Shown here: positions 1-9,697 of the stretch, in pieces
Numbering within the stretch: the first letter of the stretch is position 1
Layout: the number at the start of each line of letters is the position of its first letter
NCBI RefSeq assembly: GCF_014023125.1
Contig: NZ_CP048914.1
Coordinates: forward strand, 496,001-560,000
Direction: 5' to 3'
DNA length: 64,000 bases
Source: Candidatus Xianfuyuplasma coldseepsis
GTDB taxonomy: Bacteria; Bacillota_I; Bacilli_A; Izemoplasmatales; Izemoplasmataceae
Notes under the pieces: generated by a model
The model's database searches: none
Seen by the model: only the letters and a program-made list of their open reading frames with translations
What the model was told of the DNA's origin: nothing
Position numbers and translations under genes: made by a program

Positions 1-882
1 CAAATTATTTTATTTGCGATACCGCTAGGGATTAGTGCTGGAGCAATTGACATGTCCTTGAATCACTATATTGCTGTCCACTTTAAGGCAAGTCATATGA
101 GTTACTTACATTCTTTTTATGGTCTTGGTGTAACATTCGGCCCTCTGATAATGGCAAAAACATTAGAAAACAACTCCTGGCGAAATGGATATATTGTTGT
201 TGGTATCTTATTGCTTGTAATTGCTGTTGCGATGCTACTATCATTTCCCTTTTGGGATGAGGAGACAAAGGAACATCGAGATGAGCATCATACACACCAT
301 TCACTAAAGAGTATTCTTCAAACCAAAGGTGTTAAACATAGTTTAGCCATATTTCTAATTTATGTTCATATTGAATCCTTGCTTGGTGTCTTCATCGCCA
401 GTTATGTATACGAAATCAAAGGATTCTCCTATTCGGAAGCTGCTCTTGCTACAATGTCTTATTTCCTTGCTCTAACACTAGGACGAATCATGAGTGGAAT
501 TCTATCAGATAAACTACATCCGAACATCTTAATTATCAGTGGTGAAATTGTTATGTTACTAGGTAGTTTGTTGTTACTTCTACCACTAAACAATATCTAT
601 TTAATCTATCTGTTTGTTGGATTAATTGGACTAGGTTCTGGACCTGTGTTCCCAAATATGATGCATATGAATCCTTCCAATTTCGATAAGCAGAAAATGA
701 GTAAAATTATGAGTCTACAGATGGTAATCGGATACCTAGGTTTCGGCCTTATAACACCTTTAATGGGGCAAGTATTTGATCTAGTATCGATAAATATTTA
801 TCCTTATATTACAACAATCATGTCATTTGTACTACTGATTATTACCGTTCAACTGATCCAGTTCAAATTACATATCAAATAA
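1..882 (+). CDS. MFS transporter, C-terminal part (cut by left window edge)
   Basis: The reading frame is open from base 1, so the true start lies outside the window; the first in-frame ATG at 52 is internal. The visible part is about 293 residues with roughly eight hydrophobic segments. It reads into a major facilitator superfamily pattern: a GISAGAID stretch, then SFYGLGVTFGPLI, a central acidic/His-rich cytoplasmic loop (DEHHTHHS), and a second half with GRIMSGILSDKL and GLGSGPVFPNMM motifs. This resembles the sugar/drug branch of the family. The substrate cannot be told. It ends at a hairpin shared with the convergent giant gene. Confidence 0.85.
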   Translation, partial: QIILFAIPLGISAGAIDMSLNHYIAVHFKASHMSYLHSFYGLGVTFGPLIMAKTLENNSWRNGYIVVGILLLVIAVAMLLSFPFWDEETKEHRDEHHTHHSLKSILQTKGVKHSLAIFLIYVHIESLLGVFIASYVYEIKGFSYSEAALATMSYFLALTLGRIMSGILSDKLHPNILIISGEIVMLLGSLLLLLPLNNIYLIYLFVGLIGLGSGPVFPNMMHMNPSNFDKQKMSKIMSLQMVIGYLGFGLITPLMGQVFDLVSINIYPYITTIMSFVLLIITVQLIQFKLHIK

Positions 883-913
883 AAAAGGTAGCAGAAATTC
901 TGCTACCTTTTAT
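883..913. terminator. Bidirectional hairpin terminator
   Basis: A stem of about 13 bp (GGTAGCAGAA paired with TTCTGCTACC, extended by A/T pairs) has a tiny loop and T runs on both strands. It lies between the convergent MFS gene and the giant repeat gene, so it can serve both. Confidence 0.85.
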
Positions 914-917
914 GTTA

Positions 918-3900
918 TTAAGGTGTTAAGTAATCGTGTTGTACAATATCAATAAATGTCTGAGTAATGAACAATACATCGGTTCCTGGTTCATAATCTT
1001 CTGGTACTAAAGCTCTAAATGGATTCACTGCAAAACCAGTTGCAAGTGCATAAACTTCATCATATAAAGTAAATCTGGCAATCATTGAATCAGCAATGGT
1101 TCCTTCACTACCACTAGCACCTAAGATTGTTGCTAAGGAGAAGCTTGCACTGGCAAAGTCTCCTTGTCCGAGTGCTGTAACAGCATCCATCAATGCGATA
1201 ATTTCAGTTGCTTTGGTAACCGTCATTCCGTAGAGAGTCTCTTCTGCTTGATCTGGTATTAAGAGCGCTCCACCTTCACTTACGGTGTTTCCACGTAAGA
1301 TGTTATCAATGGTTGCGTGCATTGATCCAGATTCGAACAATGGTGTTTTGTCCGCCATACCAGTAACAAAGCTACTGCTTACACTACCACCAAAGTCGGA
1401 GAATCCGAGCAATTCCAGGGTATCGAGTAAGGCCAGTAATTCGTCTTTCTCAATTTGGGTTGCAGGTATGGTTGCTACGGCAATGGCTTCACGTAAGGCA
1501 AGTGGTACAATCAATGTTGCTGCTCCGACGGTTGCCGTTGTTTCATCTTGAGCAACATTCAATATACTATCAGAAATGGTTGCTTGTAACGAGGCACTGA
1601 GTAAGACCGTTTCAAACTCTGCGTTAAATACGGTTGCGAGGTCAAATGTCATACTACCGAAGTTGGTTAATTGCATTTCATTTAGACCTTCTACAATATA
1701 TTCCATCTCTTGTTCATCAATGTATTCTACACCATCTGCATGGATACCTAAACGTACTGGATCTAGTGTATTCACGTTGATATCTGGTACGATTAGTGCT
1801 CCACCGGTATCTAGTAGTTTACTAGACAGGGTTGCTTGGAAACTATAACTTTTAAGTAATAAATCAATATGGGTAAAGAAATCAGCAATTTGTAAGTCGG
1901 TATTGAAACTATTCATATCGCTTCCTGGAGGTAAGATTGTATTGAATACGTCAATCAAACTTTTCACTTCGGCTTTGATAATGAATTCAGTACCACTAAC
2001 GGTTTTACGTACTTCATCTCCGGGATCTTCATTTCCAGGCATATAATGAGGTACGATTAAAATGTTGGACGCAAATCCGGTTAAAATATCGGAAATCGTC
2101 GCATGAACTGCGGCACTGGCAAGTACAGCATCTTGATTGGCTTCTAAAGCAAGATTGGTTAAATCAATGCTACCAGTAAAGTCATCAACGTTTCCTAAAC
2201 CAAGTTTTTCAAATGCAATGATTAATGCATCCAATTCATTCACAGTTAAGTACTCCGTATAATCTGGGTTGCCAAATGTTCCGACTTCAACTCGTACTGC
2301 GGTTCCATCTACATCGGCATCTGGAATGATTAAGGTTCCTTCAATTTCAATCAACTGTTTCGAAATCGTTGCTTGCATGATTGAGGATTCTAATAAGGCA
2401 ATACGATTTGCTTCGACGAAGAAGGTATTTAAATCAACGTTTCCGCTGAAGCTTGAAATATTAGATCCTGGAGGCAAGATTAAGGCAATGGCTTGAACCA
2501 AATCAGCAAGTTCAGAAGCTAAGATGTATACATCATCCGTTCCTTCTAGTTCATCACCAACAGATAGTTGTAATAAGGTTGAACCATCTTGTTTGTACAT
2601 TGGTACGATAATTGTATCTGCCGTAGTTCCGACAAGATCGAGAACTTGTTCGGAAACAGTTGCTTGAATCATTGCCGAGGCAAATACGGTATTGGCATTG
2701 GTACCTTGACCTAATAATGAGATGTCGACACTATCAGCACTAAAGCCAGCGATATCGCCACCTAAATCAAGAACATTCAGTGCATCGATTAATGCACTTA
2801 TCTCAGATAGTAATACATATTCGGTTTCGGTTTCACCAGTACCTACGGTATAACGTACGAGAGTACTGTCATCTTCTTTAACAAATGGCAGGCGAATGGT
2901 TCCACCAGTATCTAAATCAATTAATTGTTTTGAGATCGTTGCTTGGATGGTTGAACTACCTAGTAAGATAGCTTTGTTCCCGCCACTTGATGCAGAGGCA
3001 ATATCGACATTACCATCAAATGTTGTGATATCTTGATCGAGTAAACCTAGAACTTCCATCGAATCAAATAGAGCGCGGATTTCAGCTTCTTTAATTAGTT
3101 CAACAGCATTTTCACCTGTTCCCACAGTTACGCGAACAGTGGTGACTCCATCTTCTTCATAATATGGAACGACAATCGCAGTTAAATCAATCATTTGTTT
3201 GGAGATGGTTGCTTGTAAGGTTGCACTCGATAGAATGATGTCACGATTCGTTGGATCGGATACAGCACTCATGTCCACTGATCCATCAAAGGCGGTAATG
3301 TCTTGATCGAGTAATCCAAGAACTTCCATCGAATCAAATAGAGCGCGAATTTCGGTTTCTTTGATTAATTCAACAGTGGTTTCACCGGTACCAACAAGTA
3401 CACGAACTGGTGTCGTTCCATCTTCTCTAAATTGAGGTACAACGATAGCAGCTAAATCAATCATTTGTTTCGAAATCGTTGCTTGAATAATCGTACTGGA
3501 TAATAATGTTTCGCGTTTAATTGGATCGGATACGGCTGTCATATCCACAGAACCATCAAATGCGGTAATATCTGTATCTAGTAAGCCGAGTGCTTCCATC
3601 GAATCAAATAAGGTTTCAATTTCACTTTGGACGATGTATTCTGAATTGGTTCCATCTTCCACACTTCCAACAGGTTTACGAACAGGAGTTGAGTTATCTT
3701 CTTGGAACTCTGGAACAATGATTGCTTCCAAATCAATCATTTGTTGTGAAATCGTTGATTTGATCGTTGAGCTCGCTAGTAATGCTGCTCGTTTCACCGG
3801 ATCCGATACACTTGACATATCGAATGTTCCATCAAACTGATCAATGTCAATATCCAATAATCCTAACGCTTCTAAAGCATCAATCAAGGCACGGATTTCG

Positions 3901-6900
3901 GTTTCTTTAATGTATTCTGAGTTGGTTCCATCTTCCGTGTTACCTACTGTAACGCGTACTAAAGTAACACCGTCTTCTTCATAATATGGAACGGCAATTG
4001 CCCCAAGTTCGAACATTTGTTTTGAGATTGTTGCTTGGATTGTAGAGCTTGCAAGCATTGCATTTAAGTTATCAGGATCGGCAATAACATCCAATCCGAT
4101 GTTCGGATCGAATTCCGATAGGTTGCTTGTTACACCTAGGATTTCAAGGACATCAAGCATTGCTCGTATTTCCGATTCTTTTATGTATTCGGTATCTTGT
4201 GTATCGTCAATACCATTACCAGATAAAATACGAATTTCGGTTGTTCCGTTTTCAGCGAAATAGGGAACGGCAACAGCATCGAGTTCAAAGAGTTGTTTCG
4301 AAACAGTTGCTTGAATCGTTGCACTACTGAGTAAGATGTCCACATTTCCTTCGGTTCCAAGAACGGCACCGATATCCACATTACCATCAAATTCGGTTAA
4401 GTTGGATGCGATATCAAGGATATCTAATACATCGAGCATCGCTCGAATTTCATCTTGTTTAATATATTCTGTATCTTGGGTATCATCTATTCCATTACCA
4501 ACGACAACGCGTACGGCAGTACCATTTTCAGCAAAATATGGCACGGCTAAAGCTCCGGATTCTTGTAAGTCCAGTAGTTGTTTCGAGACCGTTGCTTGAA
4601 TCGTTGCACTAGCTAGTAATGTATCGACATTTCCTTCACCACTTAGGATCGCACCAATATCCACGTTACCATCAAAACTATCCAAGTTGGATGTAATATC
4701 AAGGATATCCAATACGTCGATCATGGCTTCAATTTCCGATTTGATAATGATCTCTGTTTCAAATCCAACTGGTCCAATCATTTTACGAACTTCGGTTGTT
4801 CCATCTTCAGCAAAGTATGGGACTGCAACGGCTCCACCTTCTTCTAAGTTGAAGAGCTGTTGGGAGATGGTTGCGTGCAAGGTTGCCGAATTGAGTAACT
4901 TCGGTACATTGTTGGTGGCATCAGCAAAGACGCTTTCCATGTTCAAGTCGCCACCAAATTCATTAATATCAGTAATACCAAATATCTCGACAGCTTCTAA
5001 TACCGCTTGGATTTCACTCTTAACGATATATTCTGTGTCGGTTTCTAGGAGTGGATCCCCAACCATAACGCGGATTGGATTTCCATCTTCATCTTCATAT
5101 GGTACCGTAACGGCTTCTTCACCAAGACCAAGAACTTGATTAGAAATGGTTGCTTGTAAAATACTGGATTCAAGAATCGTTCCAGAGTTAGCAATAATTT
5201 CACCTAAGTTGAGGGCATCAACGTCTTCAAAGTCTTGAATATTGATGACCATAATCGCTTGTAATACATTATTTAATTCGGTGATTGAAATGTAATTCAT
5301 TTCATCCGTATCGTCATATACTAAGATTTGTGTAGTATCATCTTCCGCGTAATACGGAATCGACATAACCCCAGTATCACCGGTTAAGTCCAATAAGGTT
5401 TGCGTTAATGTTGCATGTAAAATTCTCGATGCAAACAAAGTATCTGTTTTGGTTGTATCCAACACCGTTTCATCTTCAACAGTTGCTAAGGTTTGAACAA
5501 TGGTTGGATCTATATCAATGTTTTCAAGATCGGTAAATTCGAGTAATCCGACCGCTTTAAAGATGCGACGAATTTCTTCTTTACTAACCACATCTACATC
5601 AAGGGAATCTACCTGGATCGTTGCTAAAGCGCTGTTTGGAACCGTAAGAACTTCTCCTCCTTGATCGAGGATCAATTGGCCAACAGTTGCGCCAATGATA
5701 TCGGATGTCGTTAATGTATCGATCGAGGTATCACTTAAGTTAAAGGCTTTGGCGATATCGATCATATCACAATCCAAATCATCTTCATCACAAGCGAGTT
5801 CATCGGCTACAACGCGAGCACTTGTGGCAACAGCTTTCATTTCAACAGCAGTAATGTATCCGTTAATGTCTAGTACACTATCAGGGATAACGAGTGGTGT
5901 GCTACCCAAATCAGCTTCTAATAAGAAGTTGGAGATAGTCGCTACCAAGACCCCGGATTCAAAGATGGTGTCAATCGTGTCATCATCCAAATCAGCTAAC
6001 ATATCAAGACTTAAGTTGTTTAAATCAAATCCAGCACTTACTTCGACAATGCTTCCAAGAGCGGTTAAAATATTACGTAGTTCCCCGGCATTGACAACAG
6101 TTTCTCCGTCAAGGACATCGTACCACTCGGTTCCATCGGGAACGATGATGTATTGATCGAGACCTTCAATCCCAGCTGCTCCACTAAAGACATTTACCAT
6201 TGCTCTGGTAACAATTGCAGAATCGAGTAAGACCGTAAAGTCTAATCCAGACATTGCCGTTAACAGATTCATCGGATCATCCATGCTTAAATCAGCCATT
6301 GTTAAGCCAGTATTTAATACGGCTCCAGCAACAGCTCCAAAGGCTCTGAATTCATCTTCCCACACCAAATCTTCTGGTACGGTAATAATCGCTTGAATTT
6401 GTTCGCCAGCTTGTTCTAGTAATGGTTCTATCGCAATGTATGCTCCGAGAGTAACGAGTTCCGAATCCGCTAACGAATCGAATAAACTCTCTACTTCATC
6501 CCCATCTAAGGTGATGGTTTCTAAGTCGGCTCCTTCGGTTAAAATACCAGCGGTATTCACCAAATCAAATCCGACGGAAGCGACCGCTCCTAGGCTTTGT
6601 AACTCCGCTGACCAATCAAGGGCGTAGAGTTCATCAATTGGAATATCAATCGGTACATCAATTAGTTCACTTCCAGCTTCAATCGCCACTGGCAACATGG
6701 TTGTTATAAGGCGACTATCGGATAGTGTGGTAAACAACAACTCAATCTCTTCAGCAGTAATATCTGCTAAATCGTTGGTGGCAGCATATTCACTATTCAT
6801 AAATACCGCTGCTGTATCACTTAACACATCGAGCTCCTGGCGAAGCATAATGCGTTCTTCTTCAAATGTAAACGATAAGACACTATCAAATAAATAGAGA

Positions 6901-7946
6901 TGAAGTGCAACATCGCCATCGTAATCTTCTGATGTATAGGTTATCGTTGATGCATTCGTAACAAATACATTGTTATTAAATGCTTCAATTAAATCCCGTG
7001 CCATATCTAGTTGGCTTTCCATTCCAGCAGGAACTTGGAAACCAGTTGCTAGTACGGAGGGTTCCCCAATCATCGTTGGTAATGGTTGATTAGCTAAATA
7101 AATTCGTTCGATATCTTGGTGCGATACCGTCGGTGGGTCTTCAGGGAAGACCGTCATCATGCTATCCATGATATTGATTAAACCACCAAGTAAAATCAAT
7201 GTTACAAATGCTGTAACGGTTCCTTTTGCGGCACCAAAAATGGCCCCAAAGAATGGTTTGCGGCTTGGTTTTTCCAGATATTTAATCAATTCACTATTGC
7301 TAAAGACATCATTTTTCTTGCGTCGTTTTTTCTCCCGTTTCTTTTCAATTTTCGCGAGTTCACGACGTTCTTTTCGAGACATTTTTTTATACTCCATTCG
7401 GAGTTCTTTTCGCATTCGTTTAATATCTCGTTTTTTCAGACGTTGTTTTTTCACTTGTCGTTTTGCATGTTTATAGTTGTCCATCGCTTGATTATGGCTA
7501 AAGAATAACAAGCGAATAATCATAAAGATAAACTTGAAAATCAATTGTCCTACGGTGAAGTAAATAACCGTGTAGACAAGTTTAACAACAAACAAAGCAA
7601 TCCCGGTTACAAAGGATGCGAAGTGCGCATTGTCCATTGCTCCCGCATACTCTGCTGGTAAGTATGTATCCACCATAGTGGAGACTCCTCCACCCAATGT
7701 CGTTTCTCCTGCTAACTCTGGTACGGCTCCACTAAGCTGCTGGAATAGTTGAGGAATCGGTAATTCCCATAACGCATTCACAACTTGATCGATGGTAAGA
7801 AAAAAGAGGCCGTAGAAAAGGACTGTTACTACTAACGAGTACAGTGATTTTCGTAGTCCTCTAATATAACCAATGATGAAGCCAAGACCGATAATTGCAA
7901 AAAATGCAACATTTAGATACAGTTCATAGTCTAAGTTCTGTGGCAT
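918..7946 (-). CDS. Giant CvpA-anchored repeat surface protein (2342 aa)
   Basis: Seen: residues 12-28 and 37-55 are membrane segments joined by a short basic loop (GYIRGLRKS), as in CvpA (colicin V production) proteins. A third segment lies at about 108-150, then a very basic stretch (160-212, rich in K and R), and a fourth segment at about 235-260. The remaining 2080 residues are acidic, soluble and built from repeats. About 17 units of 90-95 residues span residues 670-2215, each with a helix-like E-I-x-x-L-x-D-x-L-x-x-L-G motif, an ATISKQ-like motif and a hydrophobic I-V-V-P-Y strand. More degenerate units start near 395. Positive-inside topology puts the repeats outside the cell. The start is supported by GAGAGGATGATAAT before ATG. 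There is no LPXTG, signal peptidase site or catalytic motif. CvpA proteins are usually only 160-200 residues. Function unknown; an adhesin, stalk or surface-layer role is inference. Confidence 0.85.
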   Translation of the reverse strand: MPQNLDYELYLNVAFFAIIGLGFIIGYIRGLRKSLYSLVVTVLFYGLFFLTIDQVVNALWELPIPQLFQQLSGAVPELAGETTLGGGVSTMVDTYLPAEYAGAMDNAHFASFVTGIALFVVKLVYTVIYFTVGQLIFKFIFMIIRLLFFSHNQAMDNYKHAKRQVKKQRLKKRDIKRMRKELRMEYKKMSRKERRELAKIEKKREKKRRKKNDVFSNSELIKYLEKPSRKPFFGAIFGAAKGTVTAFVTLILLGGLINIMDSMMTVFPEDPPTVSHQDIERIYLANQPLPTMIGEPSVLATGFQVPAGMESQLDMARDLIEAFNNNVFVTNASTITYTSEDYDGDVALHLYLFDSVLSFTFEEERIMLRQELDVLSDTAAVFMNSEYAATNDLADITAEEIELLFTTLSDSRLITTMLPVAIEAGSELIDVPIDIPIDELYALDWSAELQSLGAVASVGFDLVNTAGILTEGADLETITLDGDEVESLFDSLADSELVTLGAYIAIEPLLEQAGEQIQAIITVPEDLVWEDEFRAFGAVAGAVLNTGLTMADLSMDDPMNLLTAMSGLDFTVLLDSAIVTRAMVNVFSGAAGIEGLDQYIIVPDGTEWYDVLDGETVVNAGELRNILTALGSIVEVSAGFDLNNLSLDMLADLDDDTIDTIFESGVLVATISNFLLEADLGSTPLVIPDSVLDINGYITAVEMKAVATSARVVADELACDEDDLDCDMIDIAKAFNLSDTSIDTLTTSDIIGATVGQLILDQGGEVLTVPNSALATIQVDSLDVDVVSKEEIRRIFKAVGLLEFTDLENIDIDPTIVQTLATVEDETVLDTTKTDTLFASRILHATLTQTLLDLTGDTGVMSIPYYAEDDTTQILVYDDTDEMNYISITELNNVLQAIMVINIQDFEDVDALNLGEIIANSGTILESSILQATISNQVLGLGEEAVTVPYEDEDGNPIRVMVGDPLLETDTEYIVKSEIQAVLEAVEIFGITDINEFGGDLNMESVFADATNNVPKLLNSATLHATISQQLFNLEEGGAVAVPYFAEDGTTEVRKMIGPVGFETEIIIKSEIEAMIDVLDILDITSNLDSFDGNVDIGAILSGEGNVDTLLASATIQATVSKQLLDLQESGALAVPYFAENGTAVRVVVGNGIDDTQDTEYIKQDEIRAMLDVLDILDIASNLTEFDGNVDIGAVLGTEGNVDILLSSATIQATVSKQLFELDAVAVPYFAENGTTEIRILSGNGIDDTQDTEYIKESEIRAMLDVLEILGVTSNLSEFDPNIGLDVIADPDNLNAMLASSTIQATISKQMFELGAIAVPYYEEDGVTLVRVTVGNTEDGTNSEYIKETEIRALIDALEALGLLDIDIDQFDGTFDMSSVSDPVKRAALLASSTIKSTISQQMIDLEAIIVPEFQEDNSTPVRKPVGSVEDGTNSEYIVQSEIETLFDSMEALGLLDTDITAFDGSVDMTAVSDPIKRETLLSSTIIQATISKQMIDLAAIVVPQFREDGTTPVRVLVGTGETTVELIKETEIRALFDSMEVLGLLDQDITAFDGSVDMSAVSDPTNRDIILSSATLQATISKQMIDLTAIVVPYYEEDGVTTVRVTVGTGENAVELIKEAEIRALFDSMEVLGLLDQDITTFDGNVDIASASSGGNKAILLGSSTIQATISKQLIDLDTGGTIRLPFVKEDDSTLVRYTVGTGETETEYVLLSEISALIDALNVLDLGGDIAGFSADSVDISLLGQGTNANTVFASAMIQATVSEQVLDLVGTTADTIIVPMYKQDGSTLLQLSVGDELEGTDDVYILASELADLVQAIALILPPGSNISSFSGNVDLNTFFVEANRIALLESSIMQATISKQLIEIEGTLIIPDADVDGTAVRVEVGTFGNPDYTEYLTVNELDALIIAFEKLGLGNVDDFTGSIDLTNLALEANQDAVLASAAVHATISDILTGFASNILIVPHYMPGNEDPGDEVRKTVSGTEFIIKAEVKSLIDVFNTILPPGSDMNSFNTDLQIADFFTHIDLLLKSYSFQATLSSKLLDTGGALIVPDINVNTLDPVRLGIHADGVEYIDEQEMEYIVEGLNEMQLTNFGSMTFDLATVFNAEFETVLLSASLQATISDSILNVAQDETTATVGAATLIVPLALREAIAVATIPATQIEKDELLALLDTLELLGFSDFGGSVSSSFVTGMADKTPLFESGSMHATIDNILRGNTVSEGGALLIPDQAEETLYGMTVTKATEIIALMDAVTALGQGDFASASFSLATILGASGSEGTIADSMIARFTLYDEVYALATGFAVNPFRALVPEDYEPGTDVLFITQTFIDIVQHDYLTP
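950..5950 (-). repeat. Tandem protein repeat array inside the giant gene
   Basis: Each unit of about 270-285 bp encodes 90-95 residues. The ATIS/ATVS core recurs about 17 times (for example near 5940, 4870, 4580, 4300, 3480, 3210, 2940, 2360, 1580 and 1310). Central units are also alike at the DNA level: about 50 bases around 3030-3085 and 3299-3354 are nearly identical and lie 270 bp apart. Outer units have diverged at the DNA level but keep the protein pattern. Confidence 0.85.
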
Positions 7947-8000
7947 ATTATCATCCTCTCATTCGAAGAAAAATGGTCTATGTATTTATCTATATTTACA

Positions 8001-8006
8001 ATTATA
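8001..8006 (-). promoter_or_regulatory. Probable -10 box of the giant gene
   Basis: TATAAT on the minus strand lies 55-60 bases upstream of the giant gene start. No good -35 box is evident, as the upstream bases belong to the preceding terminator. Confidence 0.45.
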
Positions 8007-8018
8007 TCAAATCGTTGA

Positions 8019-8054
8019 AAAATAGGCGTGAAAAAGTTGTGAATTCACGCTATT
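8019..8054 (-). terminator. Terminator after GMP reductase gene
   Basis: On the minus strand, AATAGCGTGAA pairs with TTCACGCCTATT (one bulged C) and is followed by a T run. It starts at the stop codon of the GMP reductase gene and overlaps the upstream promoter region of the giant gene. Confidence 0.7.
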
Positions 8055-9123
8055 CAACAAAGACATCATTAAATTGTTTTGTGACACGGACAAAGGTGGT
8101 ACATTTGGATAGTTGTTTCAAGGTAGGAGCACCGACATAAGTACAGGTAGAACGGAGTCCACCAAGGATATTTTTTACCGTTTTAGCAAGTGGTCCCCGA
8201 TAGGGTATACGGACAGTTCGACCTTCACTGCTTCGGTAATCGGCAACTCCACCATGATGTTTGTCCATTGCGGTATCACTACTCATGCCATAGAATTCCA
8301 CAAACTGGCGTTTGTCATATTCGGGGCGATTCAACTCTTCATTAAATAATCCAGTTAAGTAAGTCTCGGTAATGATTTTACCGCCACCCTCATCATGACC
8401 CGCGAGCATTCCCCCAAGCATGACAAAGTCTGCCCCTGCACCAAAGGCTTTCGCAACATCACCAGGAGAGGTACAGCCACCATCGGCGATGATGTGAGCA
8501 CCAAGTCCATGTGCCGCATCGGCACATTCCATAATTGCACTGAGTTGGGGATACCCCACACCCGTTTGAATCCGCGTGGTACAGACCGATCCCGGACCAA
8601 TACCAACTTTGATAATATCGGCACCACGTAAAATTAACTCTTGCGTCATATCGGCGGTCACAACATTCCCAGCAATGATCGTATGTTTTGGAAATTCTTT
8701 ACGGACTTTGGATACAAAGTCGCCAAAGGCTTCACTATAGCCGTTGGCCACATCGATACAAATAAATTGAAAGTTGGGATTCTCCCGAAGGATTTGTTGC
8801 AAACGACTATAATCCTTCTTCCCGATCCCAGTGCTTATCGCAAAATAATCTGGATTGAGTTGTTGATGTTGAAAATCGTCAATGTTATAGCTCTTTACCA
8901 AGCAGGTAAACAACTTGAATTTCTCCATTTCTTTGGCGACACCGAAGGTTCCAACACCATCCATGTTCGCTCCCATAATCGGGATTCCATTCCATTCTTT
9001 ATTACTGTATTTGAAATGATAGGTTCGATCCAAACTCACATTTTTTCGACTCGATAAGTTTGATCGTTTGGGACGAATCAATACATCTTTAAAATCCAAT
9101 TTAATATCGCTTTCCATTCTCAT
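8050..9123 (-). CDS. guaC: GMP reductase
   Basis: A 357-residue IMPDH/GMPR family (beta/alpha)8-barrel enzyme that converts GMP to IMP with NADPH in purine salvage. The [14 protein letters not shown]-terminus, [12 protein letters not shown], the [11 protein letters not shown] loop with the catalytic Cys, IIADGG, and [16 protein letters not shown] are all present. There is no CBS domain pair, which separates it from IMP dehydrogenase. An ATG at 9144 lies upstream in frame, but AGAGGTGG sits correctly before the ATG at 9123, which I choose. A TATAAT box on the minus strand lies at about 9155. The gene appears to be transcribed alone. Confidence 0.92.
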   Translation of the reverse strand: MRMESDIKLDFKDVLIRPKRSNLSSRKNVSLDRTYHFKYSNKEWNGIPIMGANMDGVGTFGVAKEMEKFKLFTCLVKSYNIDDFQHQQLNPDYFAISTGIGKKDYSRLQQILRENPNFQFICIDVANGYSEAFGDFVSKVRKEFPKHTIIAGNVVTADMTQELILRGADIIKVGIGPGSVCTTRIQTGVGYPQLSAIMECADAAHGLGAHIIADGGCTSPGDVAKAFGAGADFVMLGGMLAGHDEGGGKIITETYLTGLFNEELNRPEYDKRQFVEFYGMSSDTAMDKHHGGVADYRSSEGRTVRIPYRGPLAKTVKNILGGLRSTCTYVGAPTLKQLSKCTTFVRVTKQFNDVFVE

Positions 9124-9189
9124 TTTGAAGCCACCTCTTTCCATCTAGTTCCATTATATCAAATCGATGGTAAAATAATACATTACAAT

Positions 9190-9218
9190 AAAAAAAGACT
9201 ACGAAAAAAGTAGTCTTT
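9190..9218 (-). terminator. Terminator after small split-barrel gene
   Basis: AAAGACTAC and GTAGTCTTT form a 9-bp stem; the minus-strand transcript ends in a U run. The stem touches the stop codon of the 101-residue gene. Confidence 0.8.
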
Positions 9219-9522
9219 ACTTTGCAAACTTCAGAACACAGAGTTCTTCGGTTCCATCGAGAAAGTACGCATTGTTGGTTTCAATCATATAATTGTAGAC
9301 ACTCATGACGTATTCATCATCGGTGACAACCTCTATCTTTACTGGTGCAAAGTTATTGGTTGAAATATCAAATGTAACATCTAACGATCCGTTTTGTTCA
9401 ATGTAGGCCACTTTCTTTGATTCATATTTCGACATAACGACGACATCTCCATTAAAGACGACATAATGCATTAATCCTCGTTCATCATCATGGCGATATT
9501 TCACTAACGCTTTTTTATTCAT
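9217..9522 (-). CDS. Small PNPOx-like split-barrel protein (101 aa)
   Basis: I do not recognise a named family with certainty. The pattern GDVVVMSKYESKKVAYIEQNG followed by LDVTFD is like the core of pyridoxamine-5'-phosphate oxidase-like flavin split barrels, where a strand, a KV-x-x-I helix and a TFD strand occur in this order. A paralogue of almost equal length lies at 28549-28851: shared features are KxRH-(D/E), (H/F)Y-V/D-VF-GD, LD-(V/I)-TFD, E-Y-V-x-(S/A)-VY, TNNA and LCVLKF at the C-terminus. No membrane segment or signal. A GGAGG site precedes the ATG. Flavin or heme binding is inference. Confidence 0.6.
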   Translation of the reverse strand: MNKKALVKYRHDDERGLMHYVVFNGDVVVMSKYESKKVAYIEQNGSLDVTFDISTNNFAPVKIEVVTDDEYVMSVYNYMIETNNAYFLDGTEELCVLKFAK

Positions 9523-9630
9523 TGTGATCCTCCTTGGGTTCTTCTATATTTATTATATCAAGAATATTTCCATATCTCATTCAAAATACAATGGATTTTA
9601 TAAAAAGCACAAAATAATTTACAATATATC

Positions 9631-9659
9631 TTGATTTTATCTCTTTATTATTGTAATAT
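9631..9659 (+). promoter_or_regulatory. Promoter of the arsR-permease-thioredoxin operon
   Basis: TTGATT at 9631-9636 and TAATAT at 9654-9659 are separated by 17 bases. The AT-rich, partly palindromic segment TATGCGTATATATGTATA at about 9665-9682 lies between the expected transcription start and the GGAGG site, a position where an ArsR-family repressor could bind; the operator role is inference. Confidence 0.6.
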
Positions 9660-9697
9660 ACCTTTATGCGTATATATGTATATAGGAGGGTCATTCA

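Noticed and set aside
4687-5139. A 150-codon open frame on the plus strand inside the giant gene (with similar ones at 5695-6156 and 7159-7476)
   Set aside because: They are antisense to the repeat-coding gene, have Ser/Thr-rich or Arg/Phe-rich composition caused by the opposite strand, lack ribosome binding sites, and match no family.
950-5950. Regularly spaced repeats that might be read as a CRISPR-like or non-coding repeat array
   Set aside because: The period is about 270-285 bp, the repeats stay in one long coding frame, and similarity is at protein level; no short repeat/unique spacer structure and no cas genes.
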